Of a stretch of 64,000 bases of DNA, positions 47,449-59,710 are shown in pieces. This DNA comes from Enterobacter wuhouensis (GTDB lineage Bacteria; Pseudomonadota; Gammaproteobacteria; Enterobacterales; Enterobacteriaceae). A model generated the notes under the pieces. The model saw only the letters and a list, made by a program, of their open reading frames with translations. It searched no databases and had not been told where the DNA came from. Each line of letters opens with the position of its first letter. Position 1 is the stretch's first letter. Where the stretch lies: contig NZ_SJOO01000006.1 of NCBI RefSeq assembly GCF_004331265.1, positions 1 to 64,000 of the forward strand, written 5' to 3'. Made by a program: the position numbers and the translations under genes.

Positions 47449-47599
47449 CCGCGGTCCCGATCGGGATCCCAGGATCCTGGTCAGGATTAAATTGCAGATA
47501 GCAATTCGCACATCCCCCTTTTGCACAGGGTCATGTCGATGTGCGCCAACAATCATGAATATTCAATAGTTTTCTTTTATTGTTCGAGTGGAGTCCGCC

Positions 47600-48994
47600 G
47601 TGTCACTTTCGCTTTGGCAGCAGTGTCTTGCCCGATTGCAGGATGAGTTACCAGCCACAGAATTCAGTATGTGGATCCGCCCGTTGCAGGCGGAACTGAG
47701 CGATAACACGCTGGCTTTGTATGCGCCAAACCGTTTTGTGCTCGATTGGGTAAGGGACAAGTACCTTAATAATATCAATGGACTGCTGAACGATTTCTGC
47801 GGGTCAGATGCCCCACAGCTGCGCTTTGAAGTGGGCACAAAGCCGGTCACCCAAACCGTACGTGAAACCGTAAACGTAGCCGCGCCAGCTCAGGCTGCAC
47901 CTGTTCCGGCCCCTCGCGTCGCACCTGCTCGTCAGGGCTGGGATAACGTCCCTGCGCCCGCTGAGCCAACCTATCGCTCCAACGTTAACGTTAAGCACAC
48001 CTTCGATAACTTCGTTGAAGGTAAGTCGAACCAGCTGGCGCGCGCGGCGGCTCGCCAGGTTGCGGATAACCCCGGCGGTGCCTATAACCCGCTGTTCCTT
48101 TATGGCGGCACGGGTCTGGGTAAAACGCACCTGCTGCATGCGGTGGGTAACGGCATTATGGCGCGCAAGCCCAATGCGAAAGTGGTGTATATGCACTCCG
48201 AGCGCTTCGTTCAGGACATGGTAAAAGCCCTGCAAAACAATGCGATCGAAGAGTTTAAACGCTACTATCGTTCCGTTGACGCCCTGCTGATCGATGACAT
48301 CCAGTTCTTTGCCAATAAAGAACGATCGCAGGAAGAGTTTTTCCACACCTTCAATGCCCTGCTGGAAGGCAATCAGCAGATCATTTTGACCTCGGATCGT
48401 TATCCAAAAGAGATCAACGGCGTTGAAGATCGTCTGAAATCCCGCTTCGGCTGGGGCCTGACCGTGGCGATCGAGCCACCGGAGCTGGAAACCCGCGTTG
48501 CGATCCTGATGAAGAAAGCCGACGAAAACGACATCCGCCTGCCGGGTGAAGTGGCGTTCTTTATTGCCAAGCGTCTGCGCTCCAACGTGCGCGAGCTGGA
48601 AGGGGCGCTGAACCGCGTTATCGCCAATGCCAACTTTACCGGCCGTGCGATCACCATCGATTTTGTACGCGAAGCTCTGCGAGATTTGTTGGCACTGCAG
48701 GAAAAACTGGTCACCATCGACAATATTCAGAAGACGGTGGCTGAGTACTACAAAATCAAAGTGGCAGATTTGCTGTCTAAACGTCGTTCCCGCTCGGTGG
48801 CGCGTCCGCGTCAGATGGCGATGGCGCTGGCAAAGGAGTTGACCAACCACAGTCTGCCGGAAATCGGCGATGCGTTTGGTGGCCGTGACCATACGACCGT
48901 GCTGCACGCCTGTCGCAAGATCGAGCAGTTGCGCGAAGAAAGCCACGACATTAAAGAAGACTTTTCCAATTTAATCAGAACCCTATCATCGTGA
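47600..48994 (+). CDS. dnaA: DnaA, chromosomal replication initiator
   Basis: A 464-residue AAA+ initiator that binds the DnaA boxes of oriC, 32 kb away in this window. Domain I is [18 protein letters not shown]. Domain II is a Pro/Ala-rich linker (about 85-115). Domain III has Walker [10 protein letters not shown] (about 169-177) and Walker [10 protein letters not shown]. Domain IV has the signature [15 protein letters not shown]. The start is GTG at 47600, the homologous codon; another GTG lies four codons upstream. Domain II is a few residues shorter than in E. coli. Confidence 0.97.
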   Translation: MSLSLWQQCLARLQDELPATEFSMWIRPLQAELSDNTLALYAPNRFVLDWVRDKYLNNINGLLNDFCGSDAPQLRFEVGTKPVTQTVRETVNVAAPAQAAPVPAPRVAPARQGWDNVPAPAEPTYRSNVNVKHTFDNFVEGKSNQLARAAARQVADNPGGAYNPLFLYGGTGLGKTHLLHAVGNGIMARKPNAKVVYMHSERFVQDMVKALQNNAIEEFKRYYRSVDALLIDDIQFFANKERSQEEFFHTFNALLEGNQQIILTSDRYPKEINGVEDRLKSRFGWGLTVAIEPPELETRVAILMKKADENDIRLPGEVAFFIAKRLRSNVRELEGALNRVIANANFTGRAITIDFVREALRDLLALQEKLVTIDNIQKTVAEYYKIKVADLLSKRRSRSVARPRQMAMALAKELTNHSLPEIGDAFGGRDHTTVLHACRKIEQLREESHDIKEDFSNLIRTLSS

Positions 48995-48998
48995 CGCT

Positions 48999-50098
48999 AT
49001 GAAATTTACCGTTGAACGTGAACATTTATTAAAACCGCTGCAACAGGTGAGTGGCCCATTAGGTGGCCGCCCAACGCTGCCTATTCTCGGAAACCTGCTG
49101 CTTAAGGTCGCTGACGGTACGCTGTCGCTGACCGGCACGGATCTGGAAATGGAAATGATTGCGCGCGTTACGCTGACTCAGCCGCACGACGCGGGCGCGA
49201 CCACGGTTCCGGCACGTAAATTCTTTGATATTTGCCGTGGGCTGCCGGAAGGCGCTGAAATCGCCGTGCAGCTGGAGGGCGACCGCATGCTGGTGCGCTC
49301 CGGGCGCAGCCGTTTCTCCCTCTCCACGCTGCCCGCCGCCGACTTCCCGAATCTGGATGACTGGCAGAGCGAAGTTGAATTCACCCTGCCGCAGGCGACG
49401 ATGAAGCGTCTGATTGAGGCCACGCAGTTCTCCATGGCGCATCAGGACGTTCGTTACTACTTAAACGGCATGCTGTTCGAAACCGAAGGTGAAGAGCTGC
49501 GTACCGTAGCGACCGACGGCCACCGTCTGGCGGTCTGTTCTATGCCGATTGGCGACTCCCTGCCAAACCATTCGGTGATCGTGCCGCGTAAAGGTGTGAT
49601 TGAGCTGATGCGTATGCTCGACGGTGGCGATACGCCGCTGCGCGTGCAGATTGGCAGCAACAACATCCGCGCCCACGTGGGTGATTTTGTCTTCACGTCC
49701 AAGCTGGTTGACGGTCGTTTCCCTGATTATCGCCGCGTATTGCCGAAGAACCCGGACAAAACGCTGGAAGCAGGTTGCGACAGCCTCAAGCAGGCCTTTG
49801 CCCGTGCGGCCATTCTCTCTAACGAGAAATTCCGCGGCGTGCGTCTGTACGTAAGCGAAAACCAGATCAAAATCACCGCCAATAACCCGGAGCAGGAAGA
49901 GGCAGAAGAAATTCTGGACGTCACCTACGCCGGAACCGAGATGGAAATCGGCTTTAACGTCAGCTACGTGCTGGATGTGCTGAATGCACTGAAATGCGAG
50001 AACGTGCGCATTCTGCTGACCGACTCCGTTTCAAGCGTACAGATTGAAGATGCGGCCAGCCAAAGCGCGGCTTATGTTGTCATGCCAATGAGACTGTA

Positions 50099-50099
<1 letters not shown>
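48999..50099 (+). CDS. dnaN: DnaN, DNA polymerase III beta sliding clamp
   Basis: A 366-residue clamp of three similar domains, ending in VVMPMRL, the conserved C-terminus lining the partner-binding cleft. It is 4 bases after dnaA and overlaps recF by one base (TAATG), so the three are an operon. Confidence 0.98.
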
Positions 50100-53612
<3,513 letters not shown>

Positions 53613-53637
53613 TCGTCGGTATACCGCACGATAACTG

Positions 53638-53662
53638 GCCGCGCTTTTAGCGCGGCTTTTTT
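53638..53662 (+). terminator. gyrB terminator, overlapping the 3' end of the LysR gene
   Basis: The stem GCCGCGCT (53638-53645) pairs with AGCGCGGC (53649-53656), followed by T6. The convergent LysR gene ends at 53647, so its last codons and stop are part of this stem. Confidence 0.93.
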
Positions 53663-54582
53663 GTGGGCGCAGGCATATCCAGCGACATCACGGACGGCAA
53701 ACGGCTCGCCAGCGTATCTATCGCAATTCTTACCCTCAGCGGCAGATGCGGCGTCTGCTGCCACACGGCGTGAACGTTGAAATGCACATCCGGTGCCTGC
53801 TTCAGGAGCGGGACGAGTTTACCTTGGTGAATATCTTTGACGACCATCCAGCAGGGCAGCCATGCAATGCCGTGTCCGGCCAGCGCAGCGTCGCAGATCG
53901 CCTGCAAATCATCCATATTGAGCGACGATCGGGGCGTAAAGGTGCGCGATGTTCCTTCGTTATCCATCAGCTGCCAGGACAACACTCTGCCTGCGCTCAA
54001 ATAGTTAATGGCCGTATGCTGGGGTAAATCATTAACGCTTTGTGGCTGGCCTTTCTTCTGCAGATACTCCGGCGCGGCGCACAGCACCATGCGGTGTTCT
54101 CCCAGCTTTCTGGCGACCAGCACGCTGCTGTCCTGAAGCGTGCCGTTACGCACCGCCATATCAAACCCTTCCTCCACCAGATCCACCACGCGGTCGCTGA
54201 ATGACATTTCAAGCTCAAGCCCGGGGTGTTCCTGCGCCAGCGCGATCAGCAGCGGAGCGACGCACTGGCGACCAAACAGCACCGGCATGGCAACGCGCAG
54301 GCGGCCAGTGACCTGCTGCTTTCCTGTTTCAAGCAGCGATTCCGCACCCCTAATCTCCTCCAGCGCGCGCAGGCAGCGTTCATAAAAAAGGGCGCCGTTA
54401 TCGGTCAGACTCTGGCTGCGGGTGGTGCGTTGAAAAAGACGAACCCCCAGCCGCTCCTCAAGGCGGGCAATGCTTTTTCCTACCGCCGAACGTGACAAAT
54501 GCAGGCGAATCGCGGCCTGCGCGAAACTTCCCGCCTCAACGGCGGCCACAAAAACAGGAATATCCTTCAGCGTATCGGTCAT
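53647..54582 (-). CDS. LysR-family transcriptional regulator, target unknown
   Basis: A 311-residue LysR protein. The N-terminal winged helix-turn-helix (about 5-63) has GSFAQAAIRLHLSRSAVGKS. The C-terminal effector domain (about 90-295) has the usual two-lobe pattern. It belongs to the large AaeR/YhjC-like group, but I cannot name an orthologue. It is divergent from the oxidoreductase at 54693, which is its most likely target. Its C-terminal codons for Lys-Lys-Pro-Arg and the stop form one side of the gyrB terminator. Confidence 0.88.
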   Translation of the reverse strand: MTDTLKDIPVFVAAVEAGSFAQAAIRLHLSRSAVGKSIARLEERLGVRLFQRTTRSQSLTDNGALFYERCLRALEEIRGAESLLETGKQQVTGRLRVAMPVLFGRQCVAPLLIALAQEHPGLELEMSFSDRVVDLVEEGFDMAVRNGTLQDSSVLVARKLGEHRMVLCAAPEYLQKKGQPQSVNDLPQHTAINYLSAGRVLSWQLMDNEGTSRTFTPRSSLNMDDLQAICDAALAGHGIAWLPCWMVVKDIHQGKLVPLLKQAPDVHFNVHAVWQQTPHLPLRVRIAIDTLASRLPSVMSLDMPAPTKKPR

Positions 54583-54635
54583 GGATTGTATCTATTTGGG
54601 CGTCAATAAAGAGAAAACTTATCGCCACTGGCGAC

Positions 54636-54667
54636 CTTTAGTCAACGGTAGACTGTCAGGACTAAAG
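54636..54667. promoter_or_regulatory. Inverted repeat in the LysR/oxidoreductase divergent region
   Basis: CTTTAGTC (54636-54643) and GACTAAAG (54660-54667) form 8-bp perfect arms 16 bp apart, in the 110-base gap between the two divergent genes. It is a plausible binding site for the adjacent LysR protein. Confidence 0.45.
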
Positions 54668-54692
54668 CTCATCTGATGGCAGGAGAAATAAT

Positions 54693-55718
54693 ATGACAGA
54701 GACAATGCAACGCTGGTCCATGGACGCCCTCGGGCGCGAGAACCTCAAGCTCATTAAGGAACCTGTTCCACAGCCAGGCCCGGGTGAAGTGCGCGTACGG
54801 GTGAATGCCGTTGCGCTTAACTATCGCGATAAAATGGTTGTTGAAGGCACGATGCCGATCCCGCTTTCCTTCCCGTTTACCCCGGCGTCCGACATGGCGG
54901 GCGTGGTGGACAGCATGGGTGAAGGCGTTACGCGCTTCAAACCCGGCGCGCGGGTCATCTCAACCTTCTTCCCTGAGTGGCTTGACAGTAAGCCGCAGGC
55001 GGACGCGCGCAATCTGCCCTATAAAACGTCCGGCGGATACTTCCAGGGAATGCTGGCCGAGTATGTGATTGTGAAGGAAGACGCGCTGGTGGCCTCCCCG
55101 GAGACCCTGGATGACGCCGAGGCCAGCACTTTACCCTGCGCAGGGCTTACCGCCTGGTTTGCGCTGGTGGAACGCGGCCAGCTGCGCGCCGGGCAATCGG
55201 TGCTGGTGCAGGGCACGGGCGGCGTGGCGCTCTTTGCTTTGCAAATCGCAAAAGCGCACGGCGCAGAGGTGTTTGTCACCTCGGGAAGCGATGAAAAACT
55301 GGCGCAGGCAAAAACACTGGGGGCTAATCAGGGCATCAACCGTCTGAAGGGCGACTGGGCTGAAAATACGCTGGCGCTCACGCAGGATCGCGGCATCGAC
55401 CATATTATCGAAACCGTTGGGGGAGAGAACCTGAAGCATTCCCTGCGCGCCGTTGCCGTTCACGGACGTATCTCCGTCATTGGCGTGCTGGCCGGGACGG
55501 AGATTACGCTCTCTGCTGGCGAACTGCTGCTGAAATCCCCCGTCATTCAGGGGATTGGCGTAGGTCACCGCCGGGCGCTGGAAGATTTTGTCCGCGCCGT
55601 GGACGTGACCGGACTGAAACCTGTGATCGAACATCGCTATCGTTTTAACGAGCTTGAACAGGCGTTTGAACACCTCGATCGCGGTGCGTTCGGTAAAATC
55701 GTGCTTACTCGCGAGTAA
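54693..55718 (+). CDS. Zinc-independent MDR-family NAD(P)-dependent oxidoreductase
   Basis: A 341-residue medium-chain dehydrogenase/reductase. The GroES-like N-terminal domain has ALNYRDKMVVEG where zinc enzymes have their catalytic Cys, and the structural zinc cysteines are also missing. The Rossmann motif is VQGTGGVALFALQIAKAHGA (about 170-189). It is thus a quinone oxidoreductase or enone reductase-like enzyme; the substrate cannot be read from sequence. It is divergent from the LysR gene. Confidence 0.87.
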   Translation: MTETMQRWSMDALGRENLKLIKEPVPQPGPGEVRVRVNAVALNYRDKMVVEGTMPIPLSFPFTPASDMAGVVDSMGEGVTRFKPGARVISTFFPEWLDSKPQADARNLPYKTSGGYFQGMLAEYVIVKEDALVASPETLDDAEASTLPCAGLTAWFALVERGQLRAGQSVLVQGTGGVALFALQIAKAHGAEVFVTSGSDEKLAQAKTLGANQGINRLKGDWAENTLALTQDRGIDHIIETVGGENLKHSLRAVAVHGRISVIGVLAGTEITLSAGELLLKSPVIQGIGVGHRRALEDFVRAVDVTGLKPVIEHRYRFNELEQAFEHLDRGAFGKIVLTRE

Positions 55719-55833
55719 GTCGTCGTCCCCCGGGATAAGCGTAAAAGGGGTGTTTCCGTTGCGCAATGTAGCTCTATTTTTGTGGGCTTAATCGCGTTAG
55801 CATGAGGCAGCACTCATTTATCCCGGGGAACTC

Positions 55834-56646
55834 ATGGCTATCAAACTCATTGCAATCGACATGGACGGCACGCTGCTGCTGCCAGACCACACCATCTCTC
55901 CTGCCGTTAAAAACGCGATCGCCGCTGCGCGCGAAAAAGGCGTGAATGTGGTCCTGACCACGGGTCGTCCTTATGCGGGCGTGCACAGCTATCTGAAAGA
56001 GCTGCACATGAATCAGCCCGGCGACTACTGCATCACCTACAACGGTGCGCTGGTGCAGAAGGCCGCAGACGGCAGCACGGTGGCGCAAACCGCGCTGAAC
56101 TATGATGACTACCTGTTCCTGGAAAAACTGTCCCGCGACGTCGGTTCCCACTTCCACGCGCTCGATCGCAACACGCTCTACACCGCTAACCGCGATATCA
56201 GCTACTACACCGTCCATGAATCCTTTGTCGCGACGATCCCGCTGGTGTTCTGTGAAGCCGAGAAGATGGACCCTGCGACCCAGTTCCTGAAAGTGATGAT
56301 GATCGACGAGCCGGAGATCCTGGATAAAGCCATTGCGCGCATCCCGGCTGACGTGAAAGAGAAGTACACCGTGCTGAAAAGCGCGCCGTACTTCCTCGAA
56401 ATTCTCGATAAACGCGTCAATAAGGGCACCGGCGTGAAATCGCTTGCGGATGCGCTGGGAATTAAGCCAGAAGAGATTATGGCGCTCGGTGACCAGGAAA
56501 ATGACATCGCGATGATTGAGTTCGCGGGTATGGGCGTGGCGATGGATAACGCCATTCCGTCGGTGAAAGAAGTGGCCAACTTCGTGACCAAATCCAACCT
56601 GGAAGACGGCGTGGCTTACGCCATCGAGAAGTTTGTGCTGAACTAA
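55834..56646 (+). CDS. yidA: YidA, HAD-family sugar phosphatase (Cof type)
   Basis: A 270-residue HAD IIB phosphatase with broad activity on sugar phosphates in E. coli. Motif I is AIDMDGTLL (about 7-15), TTGRP is motif II, and GDQENDIAMIEFAGMGVAM carries motif IV. It is full length. It is followed after 50 bases by yidR; the dgo genes present between these in E. coli K-12 are absent. Confidence 0.96.
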   Translation: MAIKLIAIDMDGTLLLPDHTISPAVKNAIAAAREKGVNVVLTTGRPYAGVHSYLKELHMNQPGDYCITYNGALVQKAADGSTVAQTALNYDDYLFLEKLSRDVGSHFHALDRNTLYTANRDISYYTVHESFVATIPLVFCEAEKMDPATQFLKVMMIDEPEILDKAIARIPADVKEKYTVLKSAPYFLEILDKRVNKGTGVKSLADALGIKPEEIMALGDQENDIAMIEFAGMGVAMDNAIPSVKEVANFVTKSNLEDGVAYAIEKFVLN

Positions 56647-56696
56647 AATCGCGCCTGCGATACCCTGATGCGATTACTGCGTATCAGGGTATCCTC

Positions 56697-57926
56697 ATGA
56701 AACAAATCACCTTCGCTTCCCGCCATCACCAGCTCACGAATATTAATACCTGGACGCCGGACAGCCAGTGGCTGGCCTATGACGTGCGCCCGTCCGGCGC
56801 GTCGTTCACCGGTGAAACCATTGAGCGGGTCAACGTCGCGACGGGTGACGTGGAGGTGATCTATCGCGCCGCCGACGGCGCGCACGTTGGCGTGGTGACC
56901 GTTCATCCGGCAAAGGACAAATATGTCTTTATCCACGGCCCGAAAAACCCCGATGCAGACTGGCATTACGATTTTCACCACCGACAGGGGGTGATTGTCC
57001 ACAGCGGCCAGGCGAGCAACCTCGATGCGATGGATATCACCGCGCCCTATACCGCCGGCGCGCTGCGCGGCGGCAGCCACGTACACGTTTTTAGCCCGAA
57101 CGGGCAGTTCGTCAGCTTTACCTATAACGACCATGTCCTGCACGAGCGCGATCCAACGCTCGATTTACGCAACGTTGGCGTGGCTGCGCCTTTCGGCCCG
57201 GTGAACCCGCAGGGTAACCATCCGCGTGAATATCCTGGAACCTTCTGGAGCGTGCTGGTCAGCCGCACTACGCCGAACCCGCTGCCGGGCAGCGATGAGA
57301 TCAACCGTGCGTATGAAGAGGGCTGGGTAGGCAATAACAGGCTGGCGTTTATCGGCGATACCTTGTCCAGCAAGGGCGAGAAGGTGCCCGAGCTGTTTAT
57401 TGTCGAACTTCCGCAGGACGAGCAGGGCTGGAAACGTGCGGGCGATGCGCCGCTGCAGGGCACGCCAGAAACCCTTCCGGCTCCGCCTGAGGGCGTTGTA
57501 CAGCGTCGGTTAACCTTCACCCATCAGAATGCGTATCCGGGGCTGGTGAACGTGCCGCGCCACTGGGTACGCAGTAATCCGCAAGGGACGCAGATTGCGT
57601 TCCTGATGCGTGATGAAAACGGTACGGTCCAGCTATGGTTAATCTCACCCGAGGGCGGCGAGCCACGCCAGCTAACCCATACGAAAAGCGGTATTCAGTC
57701 TGCGTTTAACTGGCATCCTTGCGGGAACATGCTGGGATTTGTTCTTGAAAACCGGATTGCCTGCTGCGATGCCCGGACCGGAGAGGTGACGTTTTTGACG
57801 TCCGATCGCGGCAATCCGCCGTCTGCCGACGCGGTCGTGTTCTCGCCGGACGGGCGTTTTATTGCCTGGATGGAAGAGACAGACGGTTTCCGCCAGCTGT
57901 GGCTCACGGAAACCGCTAAGAACTAG
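56697..57926 (+). CDS. yidR: YidR, TolB-like beta-propeller protein of unknown function (DUF3748)
   Basis: A 409-residue protein with TolB-type WD40-like blades; repeats such as TPDSQWLAYD, SPNGQFVSFT, NPQGTQIAFL and SPDGRFIAWM are visible. It has no signal peptide and so is probably cytoplasmic. It matches E. coli YidR along its length. Its TAG stop overlaps the TAG stop of the convergent yidQ within CTAG. Confidence 0.93.
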   Translation: MKQITFASRHHQLTNINTWTPDSQWLAYDVRPSGASFTGETIERVNVATGDVEVIYRAADGAHVGVVTVHPAKDKYVFIHGPKNPDADWHYDFHHRQGVIVHSGQASNLDAMDITAPYTAGALRGGSHVHVFSPNGQFVSFTYNDHVLHERDPTLDLRNVGVAAPFGPVNPQGNHPREYPGTFWSVLVSRTTPNPLPGSDEINRAYEEGWVGNNRLAFIGDTLSSKGEKVPELFIVELPQDEQGWKRAGDAPLQGTPETLPAPPEGVVQRRLTFTHQNAYPGLVNVPRHWVRSNPQGTQIAFLMRDENGTVQLWLISPEGGEPRQLTHTKSGIQSAFNWHPCGNMLGFVLENRIACCDARTGEVTFLTSDRGNPPSADAVVFSPDGRFIAWMEETDGFRQLWLTETAKN

Positions 57927-58258
57927 CGCGGCGGCAGTGCTGCGGGCGGGATAACGGAGTTAGTGGCCAGATTTTCCTGCTCGCTTTTCTCCACGCGCGA
58001 CCGCACGGAGTTATCCGTGCGGAACATGTCCCACGGCAGCAGGAGCGTATCAGCAACTGCCGTAAACGGCATATCCAGGATAACCAGAGATTTGGTTCCC
58101 CAGTTTGTATCGTCATCGGAGATCATTGCCGCACTGGCGCGCGTCCCCGGATATGTTCCTTCTTTACCGCCGGTGTGAGACATCACGCTCGAACACCCGC
58201 AAAGTAAAACTACCCCGCTGAACATCGTCAGCTTTATCAGAACATTTTTCATCATCAT
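57923..58258 (-). CDS. yidQ: YidQ, DUF1375 lipoprotein
   Basis: A 111-residue predicted lipoprotein. The signal peptide ends in a lipobox VVLLCGC with the acylated Cys near residue 22, followed by SSVMSHTGGKEGTYPGTRAS, as in E. coli YidQ. Three consecutive ATG codons begin the frame and the ribosome-binding site is weak, so the exact start is uncertain by one or two codons. Confidence 0.92.
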   Translation of the reverse strand: MMMKNVLIKLTMFSGVVLLCGCSSVMSHTGGKEGTYPGTRASAAMISDDDTNWGTKSLVILDMPFTAVADTLLLPWDMFRTDNSVRSRVEKSEQENLATNSVIPPAALPPR

Positions 58259-58434
58259 TCAATCATCGTTAATGGTACAGCATCGACCTGCAATTGAGGG
58301 TTATAGCGAGCCTCGCCCAAAATGAATAGCCCGAAACCCCCGCACTGTGGCAGACATCGCAATTTAACCCTTTGTGCTGTTGTCCTAGTCTATGCGACAA
58401 CCCGCAAAGCGCAAAAAAATCTCACATAAATACG
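58259..58434. other. Intergenic region upstream of the ibpA promoter
   Basis: Divergent gap between yidQ and ibpA. I see no gene here. The yidQ promoter must be within it, but no clear match stands out. Confidence 0.5.
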
Positions 58435-58462
58435 CTTGAAAAGCCCGTATCCAGACCCATTT
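58435..58462 (+). promoter_or_regulatory. Sigma-32 heat-shock promoter of ibpA
   Basis: CTTGAAA (58435-58441), a 14-bp spacer and CCCATTT (58456-58462), an excellent fit to the sigma-32 consensus CTTGAAA-N14-CCCCATnT. It gives a leader of about 100 bases. Confidence 0.9.
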
Positions 58463-58499
58463 TAAGATTGTGGCCCGATAACGAACACGCCTGATGGGT

Positions 58500-58569
58500 G
58501 TTCGGGGGCGCCAGAGCCTGTCCATGGTGGAAGGCTATATTTTCTCGCTGATTTCAGGAGTTTTTATCT
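58500..58569 (+). promoter_or_regulatory. ROSE-type RNA thermometer of ibpA
   Basis: The leader's 3' end holds UCGCU (58545-58549) facing the AGGAG ribosome-binding site (58556-58560). This is the ROSE arrangement known to melt at heat-shock temperature in E. coli and Salmonella ibpA. Earlier hairpins in the leader were not modelled. Confidence 0.75.
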
Positions 58570-58980
58570 ATGCGTAACTTCGATCTTTCTCCGCTGTACC
58601 GTTCTGCAATTGGTTTTGACCGCCTGTTCAACCATTTAGAAAATAACCAAAGCCAGAGCAACGGCTATCCTCCCTACAATGTTGAACTGGTTAACGAAAA
58701 CCACTACCGCATTGCCATTGCTGTCGCCGGTTTTGCAGAAAACGAGCTGGAGATCACCGCGCAGGATAACCTGCTGGTGGTGAAAGGTGCCCATACGGCT
58801 GAGCAAAAAGAGCGCACCTACCTGTATCAGGGTATCGCCGAGCGCAACTTTGAACGCAAGTTCCAGCTCGCCGAGAACATTCACGTTAAAGGCGCGAACC
58901 TGGTTAACGGCCTGCTGTTTATCGAACTGGAACGCGTGATTCCGGAAGAGAAAAAACCGCGCCGTATCGAAATCAACTAA
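58570..58980 (+). CDS. ibpA: IbpA, small heat-shock protein
   Basis: A 136-residue alpha-crystallin-domain holdase that co-aggregates with unfolded proteins for later recovery by DnaK/ClpB. It has an N-terminal [20 protein letters not shown], a crystallin core (about 35-125) with [12 protein letters not shown], and a C-terminal I-x-I type tail (RRIEIN). IbpA also represses its own and ibpB translation in E. coli. Confidence 0.97.
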   Translation: MRNFDLSPLYRSAIGFDRLFNHLENNQSQSNGYPPYNVELVNENHYRIAIAVAGFAENELEITAQDNLLVVKGAHTAEQKERTYLYQGIAERNFERKFQLAENIHVKGANLVNGLLFIELERVIPEEKKPRRIEIN

Positions 58981-59085
58981 TTACGCGGGTCGCTCTCGCG
59001 GCCCACTCAGAATTGCTTGCCGTAATGGGAGCATATGCGAATCCATCAGGATTTGCAGGAACAACTGCGCACAAAATTAAACTGT

Positions 59086-59116
59086 GCCGAACTCGCTTCT
59101 CAGAAGGAGATTTAGT
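59086..59116 (+). promoter_or_regulatory. ROSE-like thermometer element before ibpB
   Basis: UCGCU (59093-59097) lies 8 bases upstream of the AGGAGA ribosome-binding site, repeating the ibpA arrangement in the intercistronic gap. E. coli ibpB has a similar element. Confidence 0.6.
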
Positions 59117-59545
59117 ATGCGTAACTACGATTTATCCCCCCTGCTGCGTCAGTGGATTGGTTTTGACAAACTCGCTAACGCTCTGCAAAGCACCACCGAG
59201 CAACAGGCGTTTCCGCCGTACAACATCGAAAAAAGCGATGATAACCACTATCGCATCACGCTTGCGCTGGCCGGTTTCCGCCAGGACGATCTGGACATCC
59301 AGCTTGAAGGCACGCGTTTGACCGTGAAAGGTACGCCGGAAAAACAAGAGACCGAGACCAAATGGCTGCATCAGGGGCTTGTTAATCAGCCGTTTAGCCT
59401 GAGCTTTACCCTGGCAGACCATATGGAAGTGTCCGGCGCAACGTTTACCAACGGGCTGCTGCATATCGACCTGCTCCGCAACGTGCCGGAAGCCATCGCG
59501 CCGCAGCGTATCGCCATTAGCGAGCGGCCGGCGTTAAACAGTTAA
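59117..59545 (+). CDS. ibpB: IbpB, small heat-shock protein
   Basis: A 142-residue paralogue and partner of IbpA, with the same N-terminal pattern [19 protein letters not shown]. The crystallin domain includes [13 protein letters not shown] and it ends in a RIAI tail motif. The start at 59117 follows AGAAGGAGATTTAGT; the frame is open to 59084 but that part is the thermometer leader. Probably co-transcribed with ibpA. Confidence 0.97.
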   Translation: MRNYDLSPLLRQWIGFDKLANALQSTTEQQAFPPYNIEKSDDNHYRITLALAGFRQDDLDIQLEGTRLTVKGTPEKQETETKWLHQGLVNQPFSLSFTLADHMEVSGATFTNGLLHIDLLRNVPEAIAPQRIAISERPALNS

Positions 59546-59561
59546 TACTGTGCGGGCTGGT

Positions 59562-59595
59562 GCCCTCACCCCGGCCCTCTCCCACAGGGAGAGGG
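59562..59595. repeat. CT-rich palindromic repeat, copy D
   Basis: GCCCTCACCCCGGCCCTCTC followed by CCACAGGGAGAGGG, the same unit as the copies at 8375, 30224 and 37144, here 17 bases after the ibpB stop. Confidence 0.8.
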
Positions 59596-59607
59596 TGAAA
59601 AGATAAG

Positions 59608-59631
59608 GCCCTGCCGTGGCAGGGCTTTTTT
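59608..59631 (+). terminator. ibpAB terminator
   Basis: The stem GCCCTGCC (59608-59615) pairs with GGCAGGGC (59618-59625), then T6. A strong rho-independent terminator. Confidence 0.93.
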
Positions 59632-59710
59632 GTGCGCCATCGCCCATACAATCTCATCCGGCTCTGAGAGAATCCTTAGCATAACTAAGGTTATACACAG
59701 GATGTGGATC

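Larger units (their letters stand above)
47129..47599. other. dnaA regulatory region
   Basis: The stretch from the rpmH promoter to dnaA holds no supported gene. It has one perfect DnaA box (47386-47394), a cluster of GATC sites at about 47374-47480 and the dnaA promoter. This pattern fits DnaA autoregulation and SeqA/Dam timing of dnaA expression, as in E. coli. Two short open frames in it (47110-47292 and 47177-47440) look like chance. Confidence 0.75.
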
